DNA of 64,000 bases from Tanypteryx hageni. Its lineage: Eukaryota > Arthropoda > Insecta > Odonata > Petaluridae. The stretch spans positions 33,762,854 through 33,826,853 of the forward strand of contig CM054116.1 of the NCBI GenBank assembly GCA_028673005.1, given 5' to 3'. The notes beneath the pieces are model-generated. The model saw only the letters and a list, made by a program, of their open reading frames with translations. It was not told the origin of the DNA and did no database searches. Numbering within the stretch: position 1 is the stretch's first letter; every line of letters begins with the position of its first letter. The translations under genes and the position numbers were made by a program. Shown here piece by piece: positions 1 to 12,169 of the stretch.

Positions 1-61
1 CGTATTTGTAATCTGACCGAGCCTCCGGGATTATCCATACAGAATCGAAACATTTTTACAT

Positions 62-110
62 CAGGGGTACCCAAACTACGGCTCGCGGCCCGCATTCGGC
101 CTGCGTTGTG
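62..110 (+). mobile_element. hAT-type transposon end (terminal inverted repeat)
   Basis: The sequence starting CAGGGGTACCCAAACTACGG, followed by CGCGGCCCGC, has the form of the hAT ends that are complete elsewhere in this window (27046 and 28334). I could not find the opposite end, so this is a lone or broken end. No coding sequence is attached. Confidence 0.5.
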
Positions 111-1985
111 CTTTCATTCTCCTCATCAATTCCTTGAATAAATACCTATTCGTATATATGCCAGCAGGAAGCGTTATTATATGTAATTTATGAAATTTAA
201 ACGGTGTTTTTCCTCTACATAGATCCAATATACTTGTACTATAGTCAAATGAAGGATTACTGAACCAATATATTCTCAAAAATAGCTATTTGACATGTGC
301 ACACGGCTCTATCAGCCATTTGAAAGATAGTATGTGGTCTGCATGGTGACATGTAAAGTTCCATATGGCCCTTTTAGCTAAAGTTTGGTTGCAGTTGTTT
401 AAAATTGTCAGGAACGTGTAGATTATCCCGTTCTCGTTGAGTTCACTGATTATAGTTTTCTCTTAGTTTTCAATCTCCCTGATACATTTGATCAGAATTC
501 TTCATCTAAAAAACTTCATAAAAATTGCACTTAAGTAAAATTTTGTGTTTTATTGCATTGTATTTCTGAAATTGTAGATTTTTGCAATGCTTCAGTCACT
601 ATAAGCTGGCATTATGCGTGAAAAGATCAAGATATGCTTTTTCGAATTATGCTTATGTATATTGACAAACGCCGGTACTGCCCACGGTCGCTTTTTATAG
701 CGTTTACTGAATGAATGTAAGTTACAGCTCACGTGACACTGTAGCGGCCACCGACGTAATATTACGTTCTCAATACTTAACGCAAGTTTTTGACTGTCAC
801 TACCGTGATATGCCGTTTATAATCGAATTTAGTGAACATTATTTATCGCGAAAGATAAAAAGTTGCAAATTAATGCAGCACTTACAGGTTTGTAGCATAA
901 AAATAATGAAGCCGTTAAAGGGTTAAATAAGCACTTTGTTGCGTTTTTATTGTCTTTAAATTTAATTCACGTTGTCAGATTAAATGGAAATTTTTATTTT
1001 GTTTAGCTTTCCCGATTATATTATTGTCACAAAATTGCGTTAAAATTGAAATGGAGTGCGCAATAATCGTAAATCTCATTACGGAAGAACTTGAAGTCTA
1101 TATTTTATATTAAATAATACATTTATAATAAATAATAACTTTATAATAAATAATTTTATAATAAATAATAATTTATAATAAATAAGAACCCAGGAATATA
1201 TTACGTGAGAGATGGTCAATTCCTTATAAAAGACCCATGATATTAATTCGACTAAATATGTTTGTTACACTCTGTGTAGTTGGGGCAATAAACTGGAAAA
1301 CTGATATTGTTAGTTAAGATTTCGTCTATTATAGTTACTTTATTTATAAATACTAATCTACCTGATATTGGTATGGTGTGAATTCACTAGTTCTTAATGT
1401 TGTTTTATTTATATTATAGCAGCGATTAAGCTTACGCTACACTGTTGGATTGACGTCGTTTCAACATCATCGTATGTTAAACATATTTTTTTCCCATTTA
1501 TTTAGTCTATAAATACAATTGCAACTATTTAAGCGATGGAAAGTACTTATATTTTTAAGCGTTAAAATATAATAACAATTAATTTACAAGTAAATACGGC
1601 ATAATGTAAATAACCAAGTAGGAACCAGCCTCTGATAGTCTAAACTTCAACCACGCGCTTCATTCATTGAATAAATAAAATGTTTATCTCATTTATCATA
1701 AAGCGGTTGATCAGTCTGCAAGCTAATTCCATTTACTATCTCACCATACGCTGTCTATCCCAGGAGTCCCAAACACGCGACCCGTGATGTTATGTAGTAG
1801 TCGTATGATGTCCATATTTTTTTAACGGAGCGGTGTTCCATTCAATCCTTCCACAATTACAAGAGCCAAAAATATCCCTCGTATTGATACGTCGCATCTC
1901 ATTTCGGAAGCCTATTTTCCACTTCTTTTTTCATTCTTATATCGGTCTTTGACCCTCCTCTATCATCTTGCCCATGTCTTCTCTC
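111..1985. other. AT-rich non-coding DNA
   Basis: Nothing recognisable is coded here. Short open frames have no family resemblance. TA-rich runs (for example 1105-1190, with AATAATTTATAATAAAT-like reiterations) are simple sequence. If the mnx-like gene on the minus strand is correctly read, this belongs to its first intron or contains unrecognised later exons; no homeobox was seen on either strand. Confidence 0.5.
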
Positions 1986-2104
1986 CAGGGGCGGCCCGAG
2001 GTACTTGGGCGCCCCGGGCGAGAAAACGCCCAAGCACCCCCGTCCGTAAATTTTGTTAAGACATTTGTAAAAGCATTTATTCATTGCACCTCGGGCCGGC
2101 CCTG
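1986..2104. mobile_element. 119-bp hAT-like MITE
   Basis: The ends are inverted repeats (CAGGGGCGGCCCGAGGT at the left; the right end reads CAGGGCCGGCCCGAGGT on the other strand). The element is flanked by a perfect 8-bp target-site duplication, CTTCTCTC (1978-1985 and 2105-2112), the size typical of hAT transposons. There is no coding capacity, so mobilisation would need a transposase supplied elsewhere. The exact TSD suggests a fairly recent insertion. Confidence 0.8.
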
Positions 2105-2574
2105 CTTCTCTCTGTCTATTGTGTAGGCGTCCCTGACAGCCCTTGCTCCTGATTCGTGGGAAGACGTTCAGAAACATGACTTTTGTCCTGTAGAAAATTC
2201 TTCAACTGTCGCTGATTTTGTCACATTACATTGACCCTCTTTTGCATACTTGGAGGGAAATTGTGAATTTTATAAATATAGGATGGCCATAGTTTATTTA
2301 CCACACTACAAACATTCTTACAACACAATCTGCAAGAGATATTGGAACCTTTTTTAATGCGATAGCTGTGTTCGGACGAGTGACCAAATATAGTAATCCA
2401 TACTGTTTGTGTGTGTTAGGCTCTAATATGCCGAAGAAAATCCAATCAGCGATATTGTTCCTTGAAAAGGATTTTGGCATTCGCTCGTTTAAAAGATATT
2501 GATTCGATAAAAATATATAAAATATTTTAAATTAATTAATAATTAAATTAATAATAATTTATTTTATTTGTTAT

Positions 2575-2666
2575 TTTATGTTGTTATATTACGGATCCAT
2601 TGTAAAAGGCCAAAATTTGGCTGTTTATGGACCTTTTTTAATTAAATAAATAAATAAATAAATAAA
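2575..2666 (+). mobile_element. LINE 3' tail with (AAAT)n
   Basis: A short segment with complementary GGCCAAAAT / ATTTGGC-like arms, then 'tttatggacc' and an (AAAT)n run, resembles the 3' ends of Jockey/CR1-type non-LTR retrotransposons, which end in short tandem repeats. No reverse-transcriptase coding remains upstream, so it would be a 5'-truncated copy. This is inference from the end structure alone. Confidence 0.4.
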
Positions 2667-4612
2667 AAGTAATTAAAGCTTCTTAAAAGTTTATCGCTTT
2701 GGACATTGATTCCAATTACAAAATGATGTCTGATTTTGCTCTAATGAGTCGTGGATTTTGAGATTGTGCTACCAGATAGTAATTATCTTACACATGTTCC
2801 ACACATGACCGATAAGAAGTTATTTGGTAGAAAAGAAAGATTAAGAACCTATTAGTGATTTGCAATCCTTTCTCGAAGGCTATAATTGTTAAGGAAGATG
2901 ATTATTTCCGAATATAATTTTGATAAGCCTTAAAGAGCAATTAAGTCTTGTGCAATAGACCGAACGCCGATGAAGAATTTAATTTTATAATTATTATTAT
3001 TATTTTAATTCCAAGGCTGCCCTGATTGAGTGATTTGACCCGAGTATATCATTTACGACCTTTACTTAATTATAAATTCCAAATTTCATCTGAAAATGTT
3101 CAGCGTTGAAACACCTGGTATGTTCTTATGGACTGAAAGAAGGACAAACCGAATACAATAAGCGCTTTTTCTCTTAAGAAACGCCCTTAAAAAGCGTTAA
3201 ATGCTTTTATTTCTCGTTTAAATTTTGCTTTAAATACTATTTTAATTTCATGAACATTACCCATAATTTGTTCTGCGCTATAAACGTTTGCGCTGCAGTT
3301 TAACTAACGCTTAAAAAATAAGTCATAATACAATGTTAGCATTTTAATATATCTGATAGTTTATGACTTAATTCGAAGAACTAATGGTGCCAATCTCGAC
3401 GCGAGAGACGCGTCGGCGATCTTTTATAACACAGGTCGAAACGAAGGCGTTGGACTAACGCCGCCAAGAGGATGAGGATCGCTATCGCACGCGGAAATCC
3501 CTTTAGGGCGGGTCGTGTAAAAAAGCGTGCTTCTCTACCGTTAGCGCTCGGACAACGTATTGATAAAACGCTCTATCGAACATGTCATCTCGTGTTTTTA
3601 TCTTCCTCTTGTATTGAGTCGCACATTAGGTTTAGATAATGTGAAAAACATAATTAAAATCGAATCGAGAGTCGCGATAACGTCAACTCTGAACAACATT
3701 GGTTTTCGATCGGAAATTGTGTTCGTGAGTGTGTGTTTGGGGGGAAAAAGATCGATTGTTTCGTAGAGAGGGAGGGAAAGGGGGAGAAAGGAACGGTGTC
3801 ATGGCGTTTTATCAGGGTAAAAGGCGATCTGGAGTCGGGTCGGTTTGTGGACGAAGGGCGATTACTTCAGCACTGAGATAGTCTTATCTTATTATTATTT
3901 GCACCTCTAAGAGGATCAAGGTGGGCCAGAATGCAACACGTGCTTCTCTGTAAAAAATCTTACTGCCCGATTGCGAACGTTTGGATTGCTAGTGGAGTTA
4001 CCCGTCGATTTGAGCGAGTATGACACCATCTCCTGGAAACAAGAATGTTAGGTATAGGTTTACAGGCGAGAATAAATCTCTTTGTCAAACATCTTGGATC
4101 GGTGTGCTAGCTACGAGTGCGACCTTGGTCACTTGTTTGATTTTCTATACTCGATAAGTTCTTGTAGTGGAAAAATCCTCTTCTACAAATTTGTAATCAT
4201 CCTTAAAAGTAAACATCGTCTTGAGATGACGATTTATAAATAATATAGGGGCAAAAGGAACGTTTTTTTGATAGAAATCCTATCGATTATATGAGATTTC
4301 ATTCAAGTAAAAACAATTGCCATTCTCTTTTTTTAAATCAAAATGCCTCATAAAATCTCAAAAAGTATTTATACATATCCATGTAAATTGAAATAACCCA
4401 AGAATTGTTAAATAAATGGAAATTAAAATTTCCACGTGACTGAAGGTTTAATTCTTTCGTTGAATTTGAGCTGATCATTATTCTGACCAGAGGATGCAAA
4501 TTAAACCATTAATTACAGTATTCGTCCATAGCTATAAAGAAACTTTTCATTTTTATCATGAAAAACTTCCTTCCCAATTATAACTCTTTTAATTTAATCT
4601 AAATAATCATAT

Positions 4613-4614
<2 letters not shown>

Positions 4615-4650
<36 letters not shown>
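4615..4650. repeat. (TA)n microsatellite
   Basis: About 18 uninterrupted TA units. Confidence 0.95.
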
Positions 4651-4654
<4 letters not shown>

Positions 4655-6654
4655 ATTCATGTCTGCATAGATGTTAACGACACATACTAAAGCGGTTTTT
4701 GAAAAATCAATAGTCCTCTGGTAATAATTGGCGAATGGTGTTCCTCCCTCAGTATCCCTTCTCTTTCTTTCGTCATGAGCATAAAAAAACCATTGCCGGC
4801 GTATTATGCATTTTTTAACATTCTTCCATAGGGTTTGGGTCTTTCAGAAATAATAATGCAGATATACACGTCCGAATATAATTAATGAAATTAATCTATG
4901 CGATTCATTCATTCGCATAACTAAATTTCTTTTATAATACCCAGCACGATCTCATATTGCAACAAAATAAAATTTTGGTTAGGTGGATTTTGTGGGAGGA
5001 AAAACAATTTTGTAAACGAAATGCATTATTTCTGAGATTCAATAAAAATTTAACTCCTAGCGAAATGGATTAATGCAACACGCATCATTAATATACTTAT
5101 GCATTCAAGCATTGAAATTTTTCTGCAAGTCATCATTTCCGGCTTAAATCGAATTCCTTACTAATACTTGCTACAATGTAATAATCGTTTTGTTATGTTT
5201 TACTCTATATTTACAAATAAGTCATGAATGATTAGAACCCGGAAATCTCTTGCTACTGTGACAGTTACCACTCAAGTTTAAAATGTGTGAAGATCGGTTT
5301 ACGAGCACTCCTTAATAGATAATGTATTTTGGTCTCAATGTTTACCCTGGTCTGATAATGAAGTGAAATCGATCTTGCCTATCATTTGGCAATGACTTGC
5401 GCCGAGATTGCGATGAGGCAATAGCTGAAATTATCCCCGTGTAATCTTATGCTAAGAATCTTAAAGGATTCGCTACACTGTTGAAAATTCTCAAGTAATT
5501 ATACGAAGGAAATTATTTTCATGAAAAAATGAGAGTGAAGCATTTCTTTCGTGTTTTCACATAAGTAGGGAAAAATTATGTCTAATGTGCAAGGTGATTG
5601 TAATGAGGAGAATAAGGAGAATCGTGTAAGAAACTGGATGTAGCTGCATTATAATGAATTTATTCAACCGGGAAGTTTTTGTAATACAGTCTATTACTGT
5701 AGAAGGCGAAAATTATTATTTAGTGTATGAATTAAGAAGAATACTGATGGAAAAACAATCAGTTTTCTTTAAAACACACAACCGGAAACAGTAAATCAAG
5801 GAAATTTTTTCATGCATATGATTTTGCTCATTATTTCGACTTAATTATTGAATCAGTAATACAATATTAATATTTTATGTTTAAGATACGTCAAATTAAC
5901 TACGAGAAACATTTATTTCCAATTTAGGATCTTGATATATATTTTTCAAATCTAACATTAAGATTTCTTGAGCTAGCCATAAATTGCTAATTCTACATGG
6001 ACTTCATGTAGTTTTTTTTTAATGACGTCTTTTACTTTAGAATAGTCTATCAATAAAATGCTAAGAATTGTAACAAATTAGTCATATTTGAACTAGATTT
6101 GTATTATTTTTGATAAAGCAGTTATGTTACTATTGTATCGAAAAATTACAAATTAAGTTTTTCCAATATAATTTCATTAATTTAAACCATTGGATTTATA
6201 GTAGTCAAGGGAAATGAAGTGAAAGTGGCAACATTTAAAGTCAATGTTGACTACTTTTACTTATAGTTTAATATAATCGTTGTGGCGTCAATTCTATCAT
6301 ATAAAGCTATTGCGTAATAAAACTTGTATCGATTATGTTAACATCTGTAACGGGCATTTAATGTATTTATTTATCTTTCATTTAATCGCTGTAATTGTTT
6401 GTGAGTGGAGAGAGTGAAAATAGAATGAGGGAATTTACTCCCAAGTTGAGTACCAACTTCATTGTTTTATGAAATCTGAGAGAAGACTGATAAGACATTT
6501 GCGAGGACTTGAGATACAAGATAGATAAAATAACCGTTTCAGTTTAAAACGTATTACTATAAATGATTGGTAGTTAAACATATTCATTCTTTGTTTGAAT
6601 ACATTTATTCCAATGGCATCTAATGAATCTTCGCGACATTTACTCTGTCGCTGC

Positions 6655-6660
6655 ACTCAC
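6655..6660 (-). other. splice donor of the mnx-like exon 1
   Basis: GTGAGT on the minus strand directly after codon 306 plus one base (phase 1). Open reading continues only 13 codons beyond and loses family resemblance at once, which supports the exon end here. Confidence 0.75.
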
Positions 6661-7579
6661 CAGACAGATCCGGAAGCCTCGGGTAGAACATTCCAGCCCT
6701 CGCCAGCCACTCCAGCTGCATTTGTTGCAGGTGGTGCTGGTGGTGATGGTGGGGGTGCGGCGGCGGGGGCGGAGGGGGTGGCGGATGGTGATGGTGCTGG
6801 TGCTGGGCTGCGTGGTGGGCCGGAGGACCGTGCAGCGCGACTCCGGCCCCTCCGGACTGGTTGGGATGTCCAATCGGAGAAGCGGAGGGAGAGGAGGAGG
6901 CGGGAGGCGAGGAGGAGGCGGAGGATGAAGACGAGGACGGAGACACGACGTTGCCCTGCAACGAGGACGCCGCTGCGGCGACTCCGATCTTCAACCCGTG
7001 GTGCTCCAGGGGGTGGAATGCCGAGCCGGAGATGGAATTCGGCGCGGCGGGGTGGTGCGGATGGTGGCTGGGGTGGGTATGGAAGGCGGCGTAGAGGGCG
7101 GCCGGGTGGTGGGCGAACAGGGGTACCACTCCGCCGGCAGCGGCGGCGGCCGCGTTGCCCAAGAAACCCGGCCGCGGGACGATGGGAGAGGCCGAAAGGG
7201 AAATAGGGGGCAGTGGGGGCGGCGGGGGCGGTGGCAGCTGCGGTCGTCGGCGGTGTCCCGAAGGGGACAGGTCCTCTCCCTCTTCATCCTCTTCCCTCCT
7301 CGCCGCTTCGTCCTCCTCGTCCACGTATGCCCTCGTGCTCCCTCCCTGGATGTCCTCGCGGATCCTCAGGCCCCCGGGCGGCCCCCGATCGCCCTCGACC
7401 ATTCGCCTCCTTCTCTCGGTCTCGTCGTCGGTCGCCGCCGACTCCTCGTCCTCTTCGTCTTCGTCGGCGGTGGAGGGCGCGCACTCTTTGGCATCCTCTT
7501 CCTCCTCTCCTTCCCTCGAGTCCTCTCTTCTGGCCAAAAGAGCCTCTATGCAGAACGACTTGCGCCTCTCGGTCGTCAT
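6661..7579 (-). CDS. MNX/HB9 (exex)-like homeobox transcription factor, exon 1 (partial)
   Basis: First coding exon of a probable motor-neuron/pancreas-type homeobox factor. Seen: 306 codons plus one base, then a splice donor GTGAGT (6655-6660). Residues 7-16 (KSFCIEALLA) match the eh1-like repressor motif near the N-terminus of MNX proteins. An acidic/Ser stretch follows at about 20-55, then basic/acidic low-complexity sequence, an Ala/Pro/His-rich region (AALYAAFHTHPSHH), poly-Ser, and a His/Pro tract. The exon ends with QLEWLARAGMFYPRLPDLS (288-306), the conserved segment just before the homeodomain in this family. Known: vertebrate MNX1 is also split close to this point. Inferred: the homeodomain is in a later exon outside the window. 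The start ATG has A at -3. GC-rich, unlike its AT-rich surroundings, as expected for a developmental-gene first exon. Alternative: another eh1-bearing NK/Hox-like class (ems/Emx, Gbx), which I think less likely. Confidence 0.75.
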
Positions 7580-8339
7580 CTTCCGATTGTGATTCTCCGA
7601 TGCGGCGTTTTCTCCCTCTTTCTCTCGCGTGCCCGGACAAAAACTTTGCGGAGGTGTCGCCTTCGATTGCGGTTAAAACTCTACCTTTCTCCTTTGCCTA
7701 AGACATTAAAGCCTAATTATTTCTGAGCCATTTGATACCCAGCTCAGAATATATATAACTTTGCTAGCCCAAATATCGTTACATTTAGATTTTTAATGCA
7801 ACAAATCCTTTTGCGACAGACGCAGCCGCACAACAGATGTAATGGCTTTTTCTGCCAAACACAGTGGTGGTGAATGTCTTAAAAAAATTTATTGTTTACA
7901 TCTAATTACTAGAAAATAGTTACCTGATTTGTTTTGTCTAATCATGTGATTAAAAATTCTCAGGAAATTCTTTAACTATAGTTTTTGTTTATTAATCAGA
8001 TCCTGTAACTATGGTCGTCATTGCACTAGTATTTGCCAGTGCTGTATTTTACACCACACTTTCTATAGAATATTTCTAGTTATTCTAAAATGTTCACAGA
8101 TCCTTCCACCTCTTTCCTATCAACTGGAATTTCACTTCTTCCTGCCTTCACACAGTTGTTATCGATTCGTTGAATGATCACAACCAAAAGTTCCTCTTCT
8201 CATCTCTTTAAATTATTTGTTTATTTTATTGCTCACTACCGTCCTTTACGTCTCTCAGAGTTTTTTTTTAACTTTACTAACAAGCCACAATTATCTTATT
8301 ATTATGATGAAGTTCCAACACGCACACATCGTAAAAATC
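7580..8339 (-). promoter_or_regulatory. 5' leader and proximal upstream DNA of the mnx-like gene
   Basis: CpG-rich up to about 7690, consistent with a 5' untranslated region, then AT-rich DNA. No confident TATA box or initiator could be assigned. No other gene is seen. Confidence 0.4.
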
Positions 8340-8950
8340 TCCACTTCTGCTGCAGATGCTGTCATTGGTCAGCCACCACCGATGCTCGTTTCGAAGACCT
8401 CGGAGTGCGGACGGTCCGACGCCCTCGCCAAGTCTCGACTCTTGCGGTTCCCTCAACGCAGTGCGACGGCGGAAGCGTGCGTCTGCATACCGCGTCGATC
8501 CGTCCTTTCCCGCCGCGTCCAGAACGAAATGCCGGGATCTGCGTGGTCGAGCGTCGGCGAAATCGTAAGTCACGCTCACGCACTCATTCTCTCTCTCCCT
8601 CTGTCTCTTCGCCGTCCCTCCCCCTCTGTCTCTGTCGAGATCGGATAACGTACTGCCTGGGAGTCTGTGATGGTTGGTGCGCTGCGTTTGGCGAGGGTTT
8701 GAGAAGGGGCGGGGCACGGAGGAGGGAGAACGGAGGGAGGAGGGCGGCGCGCACGAAAGGGAGTGGAGGGGTCCTAGTAATCGTGGGTGCGGAACGAGAG
8801 GAGATGTTTGTATGATGTCGGGTGCCACCGAGAGACTTTTAAAAGCAGGGAGGCGGAGAGGCAGTTCTCTCGCGTGGCGCGGCGAAAGCGAGAAAAAGAC
8901 GAAGCCTGTTAAACGCTCATTACGGCGGCGCTTGGCGTGAAATGTAACTA
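8340..8950. promoter_or_regulatory. CpG-rich island upstream of the mnx-like gene
   Basis: Markedly GC- and CpG-rich compared with flanking DNA. Open frames run through it on both strands, but their translations are Arg/Pro/Ser-rich low complexity with no family likeness, as expected from composition. It could be a promoter, enhancer or untranslated first exon of the mnx-like gene. Confidence 0.4.
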
Positions 8951-9779
8951 GATTATGTTTCTGAGGTAGGGTCAAACAAATTTCTCTGTATTTCATTTTA
9001 TTGTAATTATCGGCGGAAGAGAGCTGTTGAAATGTAGCGTAAATAATTTTAACCATACCTACTCGATCTGAAAACGTTTTCTTGTTCCAATATTTACGAT
9101 TCGTGAGAAAATTTCATACGGTACGTTATGATAAAATCATTGTGTAAAACAATCACTGTTCATTATATTCTTGAGCATAAATCTTTACAATTGAACACTT
9201 TGCAATAATTATTATTATAAACATAACATGTTCACATAATTATTTTTATATTGCAGTACCATGCTTTTTGTAGGTATGTACAGCTGAAGTGAAGTATATT
9301 CATTATATTTTAAGTGGATAGGTATAATCAAATATTATGAAATAGATTGTAATCTATTGTATCTATTGTAATCGGTATGATACAATATTCTACCAAAACA
9401 CTGAGTTATGTATGGCAATAGGTTTATCTAGAGATGATTTATTATATTTTCTTTATTTCAACGGTAATTCTTGTGGTGTCGTAAGGTTGAGAAATGGAAT
9501 TGGGACAGTTATTTATAATAAAAATAAAGCTTTAATTTAATAAAATCAAATGAAACATCGGATAAAGGTTAAATAGCACTAAATTTTGCTAACTTTATGG
9601 TAAATTTATCAGCAATATAGGTAAAATAATATCGGTTAAATTAAGCTAAAGATTATCATCGAGCGATCCTGGAATGGTAATGCAGTAAAAATCGTTTATC
9701 CCTAACTCGATTCGAAAAAATAATAAAATGCTTTTGATGCAATCTGTAGGTGGTTATGCTCCCCTTATCATTCGCCAAA
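8951..9779. other. AT-rich non-coding DNA
   Basis: No gene or recognised repeat. Contains a short run of imperfect repeats of 'attgtaatctattgtat' near 9348-9372. Confidence 0.5.
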
Positions 9780-10330
9780 TGTTGTTCCTCAAAGGGGGTG
9801 TGATCCGGAGAGAGCGATGAAAGCCTTCGTCGTCTCGACGGACTTAAAGATACCGCGAAACTCTTTCGCTTTGTTGCGTCGAAGATTTAGGGCTAGCTGG
9901 AGGCCGGGTGAGGGTCCCTAGCGGTCAGGGGGAGGGGGTGGGGAGGGGCGGGCATCTGATCTAATTGTTTAGGAGGAGGGGCGAGACACGGCGTGGGAAA
10001 GACGGGAGGCGGGGCGGCTGCGTCGAAGCCGGCCGAGCCCCGTGATTGGCGGGGCTTTCGCCACGCCCCCTCTCTCCACCCCCTCCGGAAGGGGCTGCAA
10101 GTGCAGCGGGCGAGGGTGGCGGAGAGGGGTCGAGGGTGGCGGAGAGGGGTCGAGGGTGGGCGAGGGAGGAGAGGGGAAAGGACGAGCGAGAGGAAAAGGA
10201 GTGAAGAGGGGAAGGGAGAGTGGAGCGGAGGAGGAGGGGGGGCGGTGTTAAGGGTCGTTGTTTATTTTTTACCCCCAAATCGAGGCATCGCGAGAGGCTG
10301 TGGACGCATTGCACTTCCCTCTTGGATTTC
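9780..10330. promoter_or_regulatory. G/purine-rich CpG island with a ~20-bp tandem repeat
   Basis: The region is G-rich on the plus strand (runs such as GGGGGAGGGGGTGGGGAGGGG near 9930). Around 10107-10157 a unit like CGAGGGTGGCGGAGAGGGGT is repeated about 2.5 times. Open frames here are compositional. Position about 2.2-2.8 kb upstream of the mnx-like start suggests regulatory DNA, but this is inference. Confidence 0.35.
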
Positions 10331-10625
10331 ATTATCCTGGAGCGAAGGATTTTCATGACTTATTGTTAGTTGTTTCAGATTACGTATCAAGATACTGCCA
10401 TTTGCTCCTGCTGATTTGTTTTTGCGGAATCAATTCTCTGCAAAGGGTGAGGATTTTTATATTTTACTTTTTATATTTTCCCGCCGAGAATTGTTTTCCT
10501 ACGCTTACAACACTCAGTAACGGTGAATCGACCTCGGAACTTTTATTTTCAACAATTTAAAGAATGATTTAGTATTATAAAAGTATAAATTGCGTTACAA
10601 TACTTACGTGTTGATATATACACAC

Positions 10626-11860
10626 GTAGGTAAACCTCGCCGTTCGCGGAGATTACGTTCCTGAAGACCTCAGCGAACGGAAAGTAATTAAATTAATGGA
10701 AAAGAGGGATTCGTTTCCCACATATGGGAGAATGGACCATAGTACGATTTTTTACCTTATTGACAACCTTAGGACATAGAAACAAATAGAAAGATAAAAT
10801 AAAACATATAAAGAAAAGGAAAGTAAGCGTTCAAGTGTGAAAATGCGAGAAAACATTTTATTCAACTCACCGCGAATGGTGTGGCAGGAAAACATATGAT
10901 GTAGGGGATGGAGGTGTTTTGAAAGAGCGTCAATTGGGAGAAGAGGATGGGACTGGCTGCAGGAATGCCCTAATCTCATTCTCTTTCTGCATTTAATTTT
11001 ATAAATTTCTTCTTAGTGAGCTTTTGCAGAGTCAGTGCTTCTCTTGAAGTTTATGCTCCTTTCCATGGATTGGTCAAAATCAATCACTTTCTCTTTTAGG
11101 GTATTAGCCATCTTAAAGTTTTTCGCTAATGCCTTCCCTGTTAATTGTTTCTTTGGGTACATCTTATTCTTTTTCGTTCTTACTTGATTCCACAAGTTCC
11201 TCATTAGTTAAATCTTCTTGCAGAGAGTTGAATAAATCTTCCACTTCCTCCTCTTTTATATCTCCTAAACACTCTCCTCCAACATTAACTGCCGTTTCGA
11301 TGATCCGGACAACTTCCGCGCGAACGCTGGAATAGCTTTTGGAATGAACAACTTCAGGCCAAAGTTTTTGCCGCGAAGCATTCATAGTTTATTCCGTTAT
11401 TTCATCCCGAGATTTTCTTACGATATCAATTGCTGTTCCAATGTTTTACGAATTCAAACATTCGCGAATACAGTCATCGAAGGATTGGTATTCATTTGCT
11501 CTAAAATATAGTTGAAAGTTATCCTTTGGAATCTGCTTTTGCAGTTATTTTTTAACTTGTTTCATTTATTTGCATTGCCATCATACAAGCCGCAAGTAGC
11601 TTTCGGTAGAGAGAATTCCTCAGCTGCTTCTTTATCAGTTGATTCAGCTTCCCCCAATATCTAACTGTTATGTCAATTTAAACGCTTCTTCAACTTTTCA
11701 AACCAGCCCCTTCTTGCAGAAAAACTGCTTGAAGAATTACTTTCATCAGTACCTTCGCTTCCACTCTTCAAATACTCATATAGATTGCGTGCTTTATTCC
11801 TTATTAGCCACCCACTAAAGGGAACATTATTGTGATTTGTCCTCTCTCCACACACTCAAG
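10626..11860 (-). mobile_element. Tigger/pogo-like DNA transposon remnant
   Basis: The left end (10630-10680) has the foldback CGTTCGCGG...GCGAACG form seen at Tigger-type ends. Minus-strand translations give an N-terminal CENP-B/Tigger DNA-binding segment (about 11673-11855, with ARRGWFEKLKKR) followed by a GEAESTDKEAAEEF-like stretch, and a C-terminal Tigger segment (about 11164-11385, with KLWPEVV and DLTNEELVE). The central DDE catalytic region is missing and there are many stops, so this is an internally deleted, dead copy. A SINE fragment abuts its upstream side. Confidence 0.7.
11164..11855 (-). pseudogene. Tigger-like transposase pseudogene, catalytic core deleted
   Basis: Only the ends of the protein are left. 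The N-terminal part resembles the second helix-turn-helix of CENP-B-type DNA binding (NKARNLYEYLK...SFSARRGWFEKLKKR). About 290 bp of frameshifted linker follows, with a GEAES..EAAEEF match. The C-terminal tail has the acidic EEEVEDLFNSLQEDLTNEEL signature that ends Tigger transposases. No DDE motif is seen. Intact family members are about 500-600 residues. Confidence 0.7.
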
Positions 11861-11861
11861 A

Positions 11862-11996
11862 GTTTGTTTGTTTTTTCTGTATTTCTGTCTAATCAACCTC
11901 TTGGATTATTATAGCCATAACTCCCTACACAACAGACACACAGAAGGGATGAGAGAAACACGGTGCCGGCATTAGCCTACGCTTAACGAAGAGTTT
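11862..11996 (-). mobile_element. truncated tRNA-SINE copy (3' part)
   Basis: On the minus strand this reads through the same body as the full SINE at 49099-49411: CTCTTCGT..., 'ggc.aatgccggcaccg', 'atggctataataatccaaga', 'gattag..agaaat'. Box A and box B are missing. Confidence 0.75.
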
Positions 11997-12169
11997 TTCC
12001 ATTTTTAGGCGTTCATTATCAGCGAAGCGGTAGTAGCGGAACGCCTTATGGGCACGTCTTGTCCGTCCGTCAGTCTGTCATAACTTTTATCCCCTGAACC
12101 GCTGTACTTATTTTAATTAAATTAAGTACGAGTGACCTTTATTAAAATTTATCACCAAAATGTGATTTT

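Larger units (their letters stand above)
2667..6660. other. presumed first intron of the mnx-like gene
   Basis: AT-rich DNA lying downstream (minus strand) of the exon 1 splice donor. It holds a TA microsatellite (4615-4650) and a more GC/CpG-rich patch around 3390-3560 that could be regulatory. No homeobox-encoding exon is visible on the minus strand; the homeodomain exon must be beyond position 1 or is missing. No other gene is supported. Confidence 0.45.

Noticed and set aside
6595..7726. Several plus-strand and alternative minus-strand open frames over the mnx-like exon
   Set aside because: They are antisense or out-of-frame readings of the GC-rich exon; only the 7579-6661 minus frame carries family motifs and ends at a splice donor.
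8277..9056. 259-codon open frame on the minus strand in the CpG-rich island
   Set aside because: Translation is Arg/Pro/Ser-rich low complexity with no domain; comparable open frames exist in other phases, as expected in GC-rich DNA.
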